Shown: positions 13,036 to 24,565 of the stretch, one piece after another | Layout of the letters: each line of letters begins with the position of its first letter | Numbering within the stretch: position 1 is the stretch's first letter | Assembly: GCA_036250195.1 (NCBI GenBank) | Contig: JAVHZZ010000001.1 | Span: 396,550,117 to 396,614,116, forward strand | Direction of reading: 5' to 3' | Length of the DNA stretch: 64,000 nucleotides | Source: Mixophyes australis | Lineage: Eukaryota; Chordata; Amphibia; Anura; Limnodynastidae | Program-made: the position numbers and the translations under genes | The notes under the pieces: model-generated | What the model was told of the DNA's origin: nothing | Database searches by the model: none | What the model saw: only the letters and a program-made list of their open reading frames with translations

Positions 13036-14688
13036 TATAGTGTCAGGATGAGAGCATAAATCTGATATGCTGAAATAGAATATTGGATGTCAGGACCCAA
13101 ATAAATCTTTGCATGAATACCCAAATTAACCTGATGTTCAATTCATATAAAGGTGTGACCAAATGAGCCCAGGAACAGGTAATTGAGTTAGGTAAACCCT
13201 TTGTGCAGAGACCAGCTTTAGATATGCAAATCACAGACATCCATTGTATTTGATCATGTATTTCCCTAGCTAATTTACTTCCTTTCAATAGGTAGTATAA
13301 ACACACACTAACCCCTAGGTGTAAATTAGAGAGCTTGCAGTTATTTACAAGGGATAAATCATAACTGCAGTGTAAATAGGTTGTTTCAAATGAATCCATT
13401 GATAAGTTAGTGTAACAGTTAAAGACGCAGAGTCTGATGTAATTGTGTTTGGAGGTTTTTACATCCCAGTGTGAGGAGATAAGCCTGCCACTTTTAGCAG
13501 CTTCCAGGACGTCGCACTGTTTGCTTGTGATACTTGAATAGACTTGTAGGTACCGCTCAGCATGTGGTCTGGCTCAATGAGGCCAGGTGCTAACATAGCC
13601 TATATGTAATACTGTATAGACAAAAAGAATTCCGTTTTAAAATATGCCACTTAAAATCAATAAAAGTAGTGATCAACCACATATTCCTCAATAGCATGAT
13701 GAAGGGCAGCTCATATGTTAAATTAAGAATTCTGCCCCACAGAGAAATTAAGAAAATGAGTGGAAGCTCTGCGAATGCCCTGTACTTAGGCATGTTTGAT
13801 ATGAAAAGATGGACAAAGTCATAGGGGATTTGTTAATGATAAAATTGGATCGATGTAACGCTGTCCAGGACAAATATATCACATTGTAGAATTGGTTAAT
13901 AAATCAGGCAACAGGTAAATTTGGTTTGAAAAAGTGTCCCAGGACACAACCCCCGATTAGCATTAACCCTGCCCCTGTGAATGCCGTCCCATTTGAGGTT
14001 GCTTAAAAATCTGTGTTCTGAGGGAACAAACTGTCAGACTTTTTAGGAAATCAATTGACATTGATAAGCTGTCCATCTTCTTAGCCACATTTCCCTTGGC
14101 CAGAAATGCAATTCATGTAAGTGCAAATCTGAATGTAATCCTTTTTATTTTAAACTGTTTTTGCTTGTTATGTCAAATTTATTATTTGTTTATTCATTAT
14201 TTTTCTTTATATCTGAATGCCCTGTACCTTTTGTATATTAAATCTAAAATTTAATAATTTGCGTCCTTGATACTCTAAAGAATCCATAGCCTGTGTAGAA
14301 GAGAGATTGCTTGTCCAGGTTACCCTGTGTGTGATTTGTTGATACATTTGATTAACAAGCTGTGTGTGCTTGTATTTACATTTGTGTAACAGTCTGGAGG
14401 TGTGAAGAGTTAACCCTGTGTGTGCTGGTGTAAGTCTTGCTAGTTTGTGGAACTAGAAGTCTGTGTGCCAGTGTGAGCCAGTATATTGGGGTCCTATTGC
14501 CCGTACCCAATAGGTGGTGGCTGATCCTTGAGGTGTCTGGGGGGTGTGAGAGCGCTGTGTTGGGGGCGATTCCGTAGGTCTAGTACCTGTGTGATAGGTG
14601 AGAGAGACTGCGGGCTGAAATCGTGTGTGACCTCGTACAGCAAACACCCCAAAGTCACGGCAGCTGGGAGCGCGTTCGTGACATATAG
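13036..14688 (+). mobile_element. Solo LTR of a retroelement, 1643 bp
   Basis: The segment 13,041-14,683 begins TGTCAGGATGAGAG and ends GCGTTCGTGACA (TG...CA). It is flanked by the identical 5-bp sequence TATAG at 13,036-13,040 and 14,684-14,688. That combination is what an LTR-retroelement insertion leaves after recombination between its two LTRs. No gag/pol is inside; the small open frames are spurious. It contains AT-rich polyadenylation-like sequence near 14,240-14,265 and a GT-rich 3' third (14,280-14,560). The family (ERV or gypsy) cannot be told from the LTR alone. The GTGACA end is shared with the gypsy LTR at 40.7 kb. Confidence 0.75.
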
Positions 14689-15765
14689 TAATAATTGTTT
14701 CTTACAAAGTCACAGTTCATGAATGTATTAAAATCGGACAGTCTTAGCCATGTAAACATGGTCACATATGAAGTAAACATGCAGCTTGGATGAAATGTAT
14801 GTCATTCACATGCTTTCTGTATACCTGCCATTTTGGCATGTCACATGCATGTGACCTATTTGCAGTGCAGCCATACTGTATGTGTAATTCATAGGTTTGG
14901 ATTTAAATAGTCAAACTGTTACCCCAAAGTAGTACTAGTTTTACTCAGAACAGATTACATGCATACCTTAACATGACTTTCCTACAATTTTAGTGAAATC
15001 AATTTTGTGATTTCCACATTAGGGATATTTGCAAGTTTCACTCTCTGGGAATATGGTAAGTAATAACGATATTAAATTCCTACTTTAATTCCACTTTAAG
15101 AGTATGCTTAAGAAAAACTTTGCCCAAAATCACATAAAAGAGAATCAGTAAGTCCAACGTTAAGGAGACCATATATAGCAATAAATGCAGTAATTTAATA
15201 AGTTCAAATTACTTAATAACTAAAAAAAAAAGATATTTCAGGCGCAGAATGGAAAAAACAAATCTAAAAAATGTAAATAAAAATATAGAGATGGAGTAAT
15301 ATCCTTCTATTAATTACATATATAAATGTGATTAGGCTTAGGCTGCTGTAAATTAAGAGACTGACAAAATGTCTCCTCAATATCAAATAACTACAAAACC
15401 AACTCAAAATAGCGCTCTATTAAGCCTAGTAAAATTTACCAAATAGTGGAAAACGGAGTAACGTATATATAGCAGAAGGTCTTTCCACCCCGGTGAAAAC
15501 TAGAATGATTTCTATATACAGGAGAATGTTTATGTTTGTGGACATCTGAACTCTAGTTGGAGATATCATCCCAGGATTTGGGTAATTGGAAAAGCAGTTT
15601 GCACAATGAAAGAACTTTCATATGTCATATTTTGAATTTACACTCCTTATATGTCTTACAAGTTATTTTCAGAAAAGAGTGTTTGTTTATTGGAACTCAG
15701 TTTTATAAGTTATAGAGAATATATTGAATGTGTTCTTGTATTAATGTGGTGATATTATATGTATT

Positions 15766-15770
<5 letters not shown>
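14689..15770. other. Non-coding DNA, nothing recognised
   Basis: AT-rich, no protein-like frame, no repeat boundary identified. Confidence 0.5.

Positions 15771-15816
<46 letters not shown>
15771..15816. repeat. (TA)n microsatellite
   Basis: Uninterrupted TA dinucleotides, directly bordering the ERV LTR. Confidence 0.95.
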
Positions 15817-15819
<3 letters not shown>

Positions 15820-16335
15820 ATAAGATTTTTCTATTCTTCTCTTTAAAAAATAATTGAGATGGGCAGGTTTCCAAAATATAATATTTCTATTCTTTATTAA
15901 CAGCTATTATGCATAGGTACAGTCATTACTGGACGAAGCAGACATGCGCCCAGGGTCTCAAATGCCAATTGCCAATCTTTATTTGATTAAGTCATTCTTT
16001 TATAGAAAATGTTATCATTGCCAAAACCACACCTTTCCAGCTTGCATCACTGCTGACACTCGAAGTCTCTATCATTAATCTTCATTAAAGTGACATGTTC
16101 TTGGAGGGGCCTTTTTGAAGGGTCTTCTTCACCTTATTTAGAGCAAATATTTCCTTTGGTCTTATATTGTGAAAATAAGAACATGTGACAATTATGTCAC
16201 TTGTTGTTCTCTGTATTGTGGAATCAGTGTTTTTTCCGTTCTCTTAAAAGCACAGACAGATAAAATTCAAGTTCATTAGTTCATTCTATTGAACTAATTG
16301 ATAATATAGGTTTTTTTTTAATTATTACTTCAACA
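15817..16335 (-). mobile_element. Endogenous retrovirus 3' LTR (minus strand)
   Basis: On the minus strand the segment begins TGTTGAAGTAATAATT just after a purine-rich tract (AAAAGGGTGGAAC, 16,336-16,348) that resembles a retroviral polypurine tract. It contains a TATAAAAG box near 15,995-16,003 and an AATAAAG polyadenylation signal near 15,885-15,892, and ends ...CA at about 15,817. Spacing of box and signal fits U3-R-U5 order. Upstream on the same strand are env and integrase remnants, so this is the 3' LTR of a degraded provirus. The outer boundary at the TA run is approximate. Confidence 0.55.
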
Positions 16336-16396
16336 GTTCCACCCTTTTATATACACATTTAAGTACCTTTTCATGTGACTATAATTAATTGAATGG

Positions 16397-16741
16397 GAGT
16401 ATATGGGCAGCACAGTGGCCTACTGGTTAGCACTTCTGCCTCACAGCACTGGGGTCTTGAGTTCAATTCCTGACTATGGCCTTTTCTGTGTGGAGTTTGT
16501 ATGTTCTCCCTGTGTTTGCGTGGGTTTCCTCCGGATGCTCCGGTTTCCTCCCACACTCCAAAAACATACTGGTAGGTTAATTGGCTGCTATCAAAATTAA
16601 TGCTAGTCTGTTTGTCTCATTCACATCATTCCCTGCCCCCAATGGGGCAGGGAATAATGTGAATGAGTTCTCTGTACAGCGCTGCGGAATTAGTGGCGCT
16701 ATATAAATAGCTGCTGATGATGATGATGATGATGAGTATAT
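16397..16741 (+). mobile_element. V-SINE-like tRNA-derived SINE
   Basis: The element 16,405-16,733 has an RNA polymerase III promoter: A-box TGGCCTACTGG at 16,416-16,426 and B-box-like GTTCAATTCC at 16,461-16,470. Its conserved body (GGAGTTTGTATGTTCTCCCT, TGCGTGGGTTTCCTCC) is the one I know from vertebrate V-SINEs. The 3' part ends GGCGCTATATAAATAG followed by a GAT simple repeat. An 8-bp duplication GAGTATAT flanks it at 16,397-16,404 and 16,734-16,741. It inserted into the ERV between the end of env and the LTR. A small inverted repeat (ATTCACATCATTCCCTGCCCC and its inverse) sits at about 16,619-16,665. Confidence 0.88.
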
Positions 16742-16748
16742 ATTTCTC

Positions 16749-17135
16749 TCAGCACTGATGTTCTCGGATTGGTTTGTCTCTCACAAGTCTTTGTATAGAA
16801 CACAAAGCATACTTGTAACAAGTATAAAGAAACAATATTGCCACAATCATTAGCACAATGCATTTCATGTAAATATACATTAGGTTAGATAGCCACTTTC
16901 CAAGTCCAAAGAACCATATGCTTGGATTTAACCATGAATATGACGAATCATTTTCAAAGTCTTTATCATAATTTTGTCATCGAAATCCTGCTTTCATATT
17001 GTGAGCGTTGTTTATATAACTTGTAATTACAGTTTCTGGATCAGAAGTGTCATTGGTTAGGTAATAAACAATGGACTCCAAATTCAGTCTCAAGGATTAA
17101 ACAATATCCTCTTGTTTGAGCCGTTATATAGTCCA
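16749..17135 (-). pseudogene. Endogenous retroviral env, transmembrane-subunit remnant
   Basis: Reading leftwards, the sequence shows the order typical of a retroviral transmembrane envelope subunit. First comes a short block LDYITAQTRGYC in the position of the conserved immunosuppressive-like/cysteine region, then DTSDPETVITSYINNA in another frame. Next are a tryptophan-rich membrane-proximal stretch (WLNPSIWFFGLGKWL), one hydrophobic membrane span (IVLMIVAILFLYTCYKYAL) and a short basic cytoplasmic tail ending at a stop at 16,749-16,751. In-frame stops near 16,975-16,990 and just before LDYI, plus frame changes, show it is not functional. The surface-subunit region further right is unrecognisable. 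It belongs with the integrase remnant and LTR on the same strand. Confidence 0.6.
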
Positions 17136-17465
17136 AAACTACTCAATGTTGTAAAAGTTCATTTTTAAAAATCTGTAATTCATAACAATAGGTTTCATCA
17201 TAAATTCTCAATATCAGTTATCAATAAATCAAACTAAACATTCAATTTCATATTGATTAGTCATAAATCCAAAATTTCCATATGTAAACATATTATCAAT
17301 ATTTATACTCACTTTATGTCTTATTGGTTTATTAATGAGTGGAACATATTTTTTATTGACAATATCTTTTACAACTCAGCGTACAGCACTGTATAAAACT
17401 GAGGAACCACTCTACCTAAAGAGCATAATTTAGAATTAATTGATAACCATTTAAATGCATATTTT

Positions 17466-17535
<70 letters not shown>

Positions 17536-18390
17536 TGTTGCTGTCCATATCTGAGGTGTTATCGTTTTAACCTCATTTATTGTTTTATTAAAACAAAAAA
17601 GAATTTATTCAGTTATGTGTGGTGCTAAAACTATAAGCGGAGGTTTAGTTACGTTATATATACTTTCAACAATTCGAACATAATCACTAAGATCTCAATT
17701 TTGTTCTTGACATTTTATATCAGGACTAATGTGTGTCAATTCTTCATAAGATACCGGAAATTGTAACATTGGCATATTTTTACTCAATAAAGGAGTTTTA
17801 GTACACACCCAACAATTTGTAACTCTTAACATTTCACTTAACATAACATGCAATGGGCAAATTGGATATTGTTTCTTTCAATAGTCATTGTTATCATACG
17901 CCATATTATACAGCTTTCTTCCAGTGGAGAACCACAATACTCACAAATCCATTTTGGAACTGATGGTAATACTTTACAATTTCTGAATTTCCTTGTTTTC
18001 CTGTTTAGAAAAGAAAGAGAAATGGTCTTATTAAAATCATCGTCATCTAATATTTCAGATGGGCTATCACTTTCCCACCTTCTCCTAAATTGCTTTCCAA
18101 AATATATATAAATAACGTGTTGAGGCTAGAAATATCATTGTTCCTATAAGACAAGCAACAAGGTTGAAGGTTCTTTGCATCATAAGTCGATAACCATATA
18201 GCTGATTATACATCATCACTTCTATCTTGATTGTAGAGTTATATTACATATAACTCAGACTCTTTATCTGTGTTCAGTTCTGAGTCCTTTGGTTCCTTTA
18301 AGCTTGGCTCTTTGACCTGTTTTCAAAGGGAACTGCGGATCCAAGTGTCTTTCTCTGCAACCTATACAGCAGTATCAGTCATTAATAGAA
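17136..18390 (-). other. Degraded provirus interior, including a (TA)n run
   Basis: Position between integrase and transmembrane remnants implies this held the env surface region, but I see no convincing protein similarity. A TA microsatellite occupies 17,468-17,531. The plus-strand open frame 17,848-18,111 looks accidental. Confidence 0.4.
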
Positions 18391-18777
18391 CTTGGTTTTA
18401 GTAGGACCATCCCATCGATCTGTAAGGGAACCAGAGCATAAGAAATTTCTTACCATAACATAGTCTCTAGGTTGTATCCCGTGTGTATGCCCAAGAGCTG
18501 CTCCTGTTTCAATGTCCAATGTTGTTCTGGGCCTTCTGAAGCTTCTGCAACTGTTCAGACAACCAGGGCCTGATCAGCCAACAGGCTGACCAGGCTGCAG
18601 CCTGGGGCGCTGGGTCCCGGGGGGCGCAGTGCCGGGCACAGTAACATTTGTTGTCATACTTCAATTTTTTTTTTAATTACCGGTTATCGGCGCCTTCTTC
18701 TTTTAATCTCTAGGCCGCCCCTTAGTCTCTAGGGGGCGGGCCCGACTGTCAGCGGATCCAATTAGGAAGCAGGCAGG

Positions 18778-18942
18778 CAGCTAACAGTAAATCCGAGGAT
18801 GTTAGCTGTCCTGTCAGTGCGGGCGCGCTGTCACTTCTTAGTGTGGTCACGTGAGATTATCACATCTCACGAGACCACACTAAGCAGTGACAGCGCGCCC
18901 GCACTGACAGGACAGCTAACATCCTCGGATTACTGTTAGCTG
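18778..18942. repeat. Long hairpin inside the hAT-like element
   Basis: The left arm 18,778-18,856 and right arm 18,865-18,942 (CAGCTAACAGTAA...GGCGCGCTGTCAC... and its inverse) match almost completely, around an 8-base loop. Confidence 0.9.
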
Positions 18943-19045
18943 TCTGTCAGAAGACAGAAGTTCCAGCGTCTGCAGAGAGGAGGAGCAGAAGACAGCCAGG
19001 TAAGTTCTGTCCAGAATATAAAGGAAGTGGATGTGATACAGGTGG

Positions 19046-19510
19046 CAACTGTGTAGGGGGAGGGGGGGAGATTACTGGTGTGGGGAGGGGGTTAATGACT
19101 CAGCAGCAATGGGTTTGAAGAACTGCCTGGGGGGGGGGGTAATGAGTTGCCTGCAATGGATTGATGATTTTGTGTGTGTGGGGGGGGGGGGAGTTAATTA
19201 ACTACCTGCAGCAGGTTGATTATTGAGGTGGGGGGTGTAATGCACTGCCTGCAATGGGGTGATCAATTTGACTGGGGAGGGGGTTAATGAATTTCCTGCA
19301 GTGGGTTGAAGAATCGTGGGGGGGGGGGAGCAATATATTGGCTGCAACAGGTTGATGAATTTACCTAGGGGGGATTACTGAATTACCTGCAACTGTTGAT
19401 GAACTAGCTAGAGGAGGATGGGTGTTAGTGTATTGGCTATGGAGGGTTAATGGATTTGTTAAAGTGAGGTGATTAATTGGCTGGGGGATGGGTGAGCAAA
19501 TAAGTGGTTG
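19046..19510 (+). repeat. G-rich degenerate tandem array
   Basis: Units of roughly 50-60 bases repeat the theme of a G-run of 5-12, TTAATGAATT, CCTGCAATGGGTTGATGAA. G-runs occur near 19,052, 19,076, 19,128, 19,182, 19,231, 19,274, 19,318 and 19,366. The plus strand could form G-quadruplexes. Confidence 0.75.
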
Positions 19511-20055
19511 GGTGGGTGATGATATGAATGGGGTGTCACACTTTCTGGTGAGGGTTTACAAAAATGACTGGGGTAGGTGATGAAATAGCTTATGGGGGCC
19601 ATGATCTCTGTATTGTGTGGCTGTGACGTGGATGCTCTCTGTAGTCTCAGCGGTCACTCATTAGAATGTTAAATACTAGACAGATGGGGCTGGTAGATGT
19701 TAGTGTACGATTATAAATAATTTTTAAATATTTTATTTTCTATATACGCCTGTACTAGGGGGTTGTTTTATTTGGTCATAGTGGAGTGTTGTGTTTGTAT
19801 CATTCAGGGTTTGTTAACATTTTGCACTATAATAAAATGTTTGCATATTTTTAATACAGGACTCCAAGTTTCCAGAATCCAGCCAGCTAGCAACAACGCT
19901 CCAAGTACAAGCAAGAGCATCAGGTAGCCTACGCTGCAAGATCAGGTAAGAGAACGGCGCAATTTGTCTAACTTTCACTGCGGAATCTTGCTGTAATGAC
20001 ATTTTAATATTTTTGCAGAATTAATTGTGTTTTATGTATTAATATTGTACAATTT

Positions 20056-20090
<35 letters not shown>

Positions 20091-20429
20091 TTATTACACA
20101 CACGCAGTGGTGGAAGTGGGTTGGTATAGACTGTTATATGCCCTATCGCCACTTCTACCGTCTTCATTGTAAAACTTTGACCACTGTTTATAAATTGGTG
20201 GTGGGTGGGGGGGGGGGGGGGGCAACCGGTGTATTAGCCTAGGGCGGCTGGAACCCTTAATCAGGCCCTGCAGACAACTGTATAACATATTGAACAGCTA
20301 GATCATGATGCAGCTTCTAATCAGCCTGTGGATTAATAACGTATCCTGGCAGAAGTCCAAATAACAGTTCATATGGAGAGAGATTGAGAAGAGGTTTAGA
20401 AGTGATTCTAACACTATGATACACTAAGG

Positions 20430-20505
20430 GAAGTATATACATACATACATATACATACATACATACATACATACATACTTACATATATATATATATATAT
20501 ATAGT
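20430..20505. repeat. (ATAC)n/(TA)n microsatellite
   Basis: Tetranucleotide ATAC repeats followed by TA dinucleotides. Confidence 0.95.
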
Positions 20506-22424
20506 TTTTAAACATTTTAAGTTTAAGTTTTAATTAAGCAGTTTTTAACAAGATTGAAAGTCTACAAGTTTAAAACTCCGGTCTCATATCTAACACATCA
20601 TTCTCAATCTATGTAACATAATTGCCACAGTTAAACTCCCATAATTTTTATTGACTAATTATTGCTCTTATAACTGATAGTTAGAAAGGTGTTGAAATGC
20701 CATGCATGGAGATATTTATAATCAATCAAAGTAAGAGTTATGGATGATGTTATATGAGAAAGGGGTATAACCAAAAGATTTATTAAGATAATATTTTTAT
20801 AGATTATAATTGTCCCTTTATATTAATAATCATTATAACAAATCCTAAAAATAATGATAACTTTGGATATCGATAATATCTTTAATATTCCAAAGAGCAA
20901 AATTCAGTATTGTAGGGAACATATCCCATTTCTAATGCGTGGTGCGCATGCCACTTATTCTTTAGCTTCACTCAACACTGTTAGTTATTTGGTCCGAATT
21001 GATATAACTCTAATCTCCTATTTCGCAGGCTTCACTACACTGTCTGATAAAGTACTGATAGTAGGTTATGGTATAACTGGCATATCATTGTTTGGAGCGA
21101 TCGCGGCTTCTTGCCGCACGCCGACTTCCTAATTCGGGGTCTGTGATGTCATACGTCACGTTTCGCAGTGTAGGCTTAATCATGGGAACTACTCGCTTGC
21201 TGTTAGGGTGTTGCTAAAGTACTCTAGCCACCCAATCACTGGGCTTATTTGGCTTATAAATGATTGATGCCATTTTTTACCAATCCTGTGTTACAAATAC
21301 ATATATCTTAATATTTGTGTCCCGAGGATAATCATATATAGGTATACATTATAAAAAGAAAGAATTTAGGATTCAAGTGCCTTATAGTATGTTAATAGCT
21401 TATAGTATATTAGTGGGAAGAGTGGTGAGTCCTTCTCATAGAAATCCATTATTAATTGTCATTAAGTATATAATAAATTTATGTGAAAACAGAATCAATT
21501 ATGATGGTACATCTATGTTAGGTCATTTTTAATTAATCATGTATAAATACATACATTTATATACCATTTAATCACTTTACTTATATAACAAAGTATTATT
21601 TCCCTATAAGCCTATATCCTGTGCAAAAAGGAGAATAAGGAAATTAAAGAAATAAATATATAAATATTAAAGTGTAGCTATAAATATAATGTGTTAGTGC
21701 GATGTCATGAAATATATATATAAAAGAATTTTAGAAAACAAAAATATGTGGTATAAATTATGTGAAAAAAGGGGGATGCAATATGAATGTGTTATCCATA
21801 AGCCTCTATAATAGAGGTATTACTGAAGTGTTAGATGACAGAATTAGTATCTTAATCACTCTTATATTGAGCTGTGATTGGTGCATAATCGAATATAAAA
21901 TAAAATAGAGTAAAAAAATGTTCCATGGTGATTTATGGAGCGGCAAGGAATAGTCTATTAGTCATTTTGTACCTTTCGCAAAGATGAAAATTGAACAAGA
22001 AGGATTTAATATCATGACCTTTAAATTACATTAGGTTTTATAGTATTTTATTCTTCTCCTAAGGATTATGGTATATCCTGGATTGACTATCTCTGTGATT
22101 TGTTATCAATAACAAATAAATATTAAATCTAAGCAATAAGTTGTACTAATTGTTGGTCAATTGACCTTTTATAATGACATATCCCAAGATAAGAAAAGAT
22201 CACCATCAATCCAGATGCCAAGAAGGAGCACCAAAACCCTCTCTCCAACATCCGGATCCCCATCAATCCAGGTAAATAATTCTACAAAAAAAAATAATGT
22301 TTTCTTTCAAACTATATGGCATTAGAGAGTTGAGAAGGAAAATCCACCTATTTTCCTTCTGGAGCAGTTCTTTCATATTGTCACCTACTCTTACCCCCAT
22401 TGTCACTTTTTCAATTCCAAATTC
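20506..22424 (-). other. Probable 3' untranslated region of a Penelope-like element
   Basis: No coding sequence. The GC-rich island around 21,100-21,180 (CGGCTTCTTGCCGC, GATGTCATACGTCACGTTTCG) resembles the GC-rich, GACGTCA-containing stretch I know from amphibian PLE 3' regions, and the segment follows the PLE endonuclease remnant on the same strand. The open frame 20,854-21,132 is not protein-like. The boundary with the retroviral DNA at about 20.43 kb is not resolved. Confidence 0.35.
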
Positions 22425-24565
22425 TCAATTCTCCAGCATTTCCTCCATGGGAAAGTAGGAAATGTTGTGCCAAAACAGTAAGTTGTTTAAAGTGTTGTTT
22501 ATCCAGGTGTGCTTCCATAATATGTTGGCGTGTTCCAAAATGCATTGTTTTAGGGGTCTGCTAGTCATTCCTACATAAGTCCTATTGCAAGGACACGTCA
22601 ATACGTATATCACCCCTTTGGTATTGCAGTTAATGAAACAGTTAATTTTGTGTTTCTGTCTATACCTGTCTTCAATATCTAAAGTTTTAACCAGTACTAA
22701 GCATGCTTTACAAGATCAACATTTATGTGAACCTTTTATTATCTCTGAATGTTTTCTTGAGGCAAAGTGACTTCTGATGAGTTTGTCGCCTATATTAGGC
22801 GTCCGTCTCCAAATAAAGCTCACTTTATCCCCCAGACATTTAGCCAAACCCTCATCTGTCACAAGTATGGGCCAATGTCATTGTACAACCGACTGGATGT
22901 TTCTCCATTCTTGACAAAAGTCTCCTACAAAACTAATTTTATTTATCAGTTGTAGTGTTCTTTGGATATATTAGATCATCTCGATCTGTTGATTTTGATG
23001 AATTTAGGGCTTTCTTACTAGATCACCTACTATATCCGCGTTGCAAAAGCCTTGTACTCAATTCATCCTCCCATTTGTTATAGTCCATAGGATTGAGCAG
23101 TTCCGTTTAATCAGAGGAATTCACCCTTTGCCATATTTTTAATGACAGTTGTAAAGTGTGAACTATCACTATGTAATATACTATTGGTGGCTGTTCTTTT
23201 TCTGTACAGATCTTTTTCTATTTTTCCATCTGCTGTTTTTTTTATGGTAATATCCAAGAAGTCAGATCTGTTCTTATCCATCTCATATGTTAGTCTAATT
23301 ATTATGATGGCATTCAAGATACAAATAAAATTCCTAAAAGACTCTTCATCACCTTTACAAAGGATTAGGATATTGTCTATGTAATTGATCCATACAATGA
23401 TATCATCTTTGTATTGAGTTATGTCTTCATGGAAGACGGTATCCCTCTCCCATCAACCTAAATATAAATTGGCAAAGGTTGGGGCACAGGCTGCCCCCAT
23501 TGCCATGCCCCTCACCTGTCGATAGAATCTATTTTCAAAAACAAAGAAGTTTCTCTTCAACACAAAATTCAAGAAGTCTACTATAAAGTTCCAAAAGTAG
23601 GATTGTTGTTTGTTTGTAGGAAGAACTCCACAACTTTTACTCGAATGTCGTGTTTAATGCTGGTATACAGCGACTCCACGTTGCAAGTAATTAGCCATGT
23701 GTCACCATCCAAAGTGACCCCATCCAATGATCTTAAAATGTTGTCGTATCCTTAACGTTTGAGGGTAAGGATGTGACATATTCTCTTAAATGAGTATCTA
23801 CAAAAATACTAGCCTGCTCTGTTAAACTACCTATTTCTGAGAGAATCTTTCTTCTGGGTGGTGCCTGAACATTTTTGTGGATTTTTGGTAATAATTAAAT
23901 AGTAGGCACTCTTGGATGGTCTACTTGTAGAAAATTGAATTGAGATTTGGTGTTAATTTGGGGGATAGTGGTACATTTCCCTCAAAAATGTTGGTTAATC
24001 TTAACTTCCTTGTAAAGAGGTTCAAGTCCTTTTCCCAGGAAAATCGGTCAAATCCAGTAGAGGGGGAGAACGACAAAATATGATCCTCTTCCTTTACTGT
24101 ATGGTCTGCCACCATCATTCTCATTTTCCGATGATTCAATCTCAGATGATTCATAACTCCTTGATCTCTCTTGATTCTCTTTAGGATGGGTGATTTTCTT
24201 CCACCTAAAGATATTCCCATTTCCATAGTCCTTCTTATCCCATGCAAATTTAGATTTTTTTCTCTCAAGATTTATTTTGAAAATGTCAATATCTTTTTGT
24301 GTTTATCATATGCTTTCTGAAAAGACTCTGATGTTTCAACATCTTAAAGTTTTGAACTTAATTGTTCAATATCCTTATAATAGGAATCAAATATAATCAA
24401 ATCGTGTTTCAATACAATTTGCATGAGTTCTTTAGAGCATCTAAGAAGAACATTCTCCCACTCTGATTGTAATTCAAGTGTGGCTAGATTGTATGTAGGG
24501 TACAATTTGGGTCTCAAACCTCGGGGAGTAATTGTTTGTTTTATATAATTTTGCGTGGTTGTCAT
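22425..24565 (-). pseudogene. Penelope-like element: reverse transcriptase and GIY-YIG endonuclease remnant
   Basis: Reading leftwards: a coiled, charged N-terminal region (frames 24,565-24,344 and 24,268-23,921, with SPSTGFDRFSWEKDLNLFTR). Then reverse-transcriptase pieces in broken frames between about 23,900 and 23,320 (PKIHKNVQAPPRRKILSEI and an MGA.CAP.FAN-like block). The thumb is in frame 23,317-23,111 (MDKNRSDFLDITIKKTADGK). A GIY-YIG endonuclease start follows at 22,613-22,500 (IYVLTCPCNRTYVGMTSR). PLEs use this reverse transcriptase with a GIY-YIG nuclease to insert by target-primed synthesis. Many frameshifts and stops make it inactive. Domain order and orientation agree with the PLE copies at 34.8-38.8 and 59.0-60.3 kb. 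Confidence 0.8.

Larger units (their letters stand above)
18556..20278. mobile_element. Non-autonomous hAT-like element, 1707 bp
   Basis: The element 18,564-20,270 begins CAGGGCCTGATCAGCC and ends with the inverse of CAGGGCCTGATTAAGG. An identical 8-bp duplication CAGACAAC lies at 18,556-18,563 and 20,271-20,278. No transposase is seen. Inside are an 80-bp-arm hairpin (18,778-18,942), a G-rich ~50-60-bp degenerate array (19,046-19,510), a GT/TA microsatellite (20,056-20,090) and a stretch near 20,104-20,200 resembling the MITE at 55.4 kb (CAGTGGTGGAAGTGG). It inserted into the retroviral integrase. Confidence 0.88.
18392..20420 (-). pseudogene. Endogenous retroviral integrase C-terminal remnant, split by a hAT element
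   Basis: On the minus strand, 20,420 to 20,279 gives a block LSPYELLFGLLPGYV that matches the end of a retroviral integrase core (SPYELLFG motif). After the 1.7-kb transposon, 18,555 to 18,392 gives IQPRDYVMVRNF and LTDRWDGPTKT, matching the C-terminal integrase domain that reads QPGDxVLVR...PRWDGPYQV in gamma/epsilon-type retroviruses. A stop lies between these blocks. The 8-bp duplication around the inserted hAT confirms that both halves were once contiguous. Earlier pol and gag are not recognisable to the right; a PLE begins instead. Confidence 0.7.
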
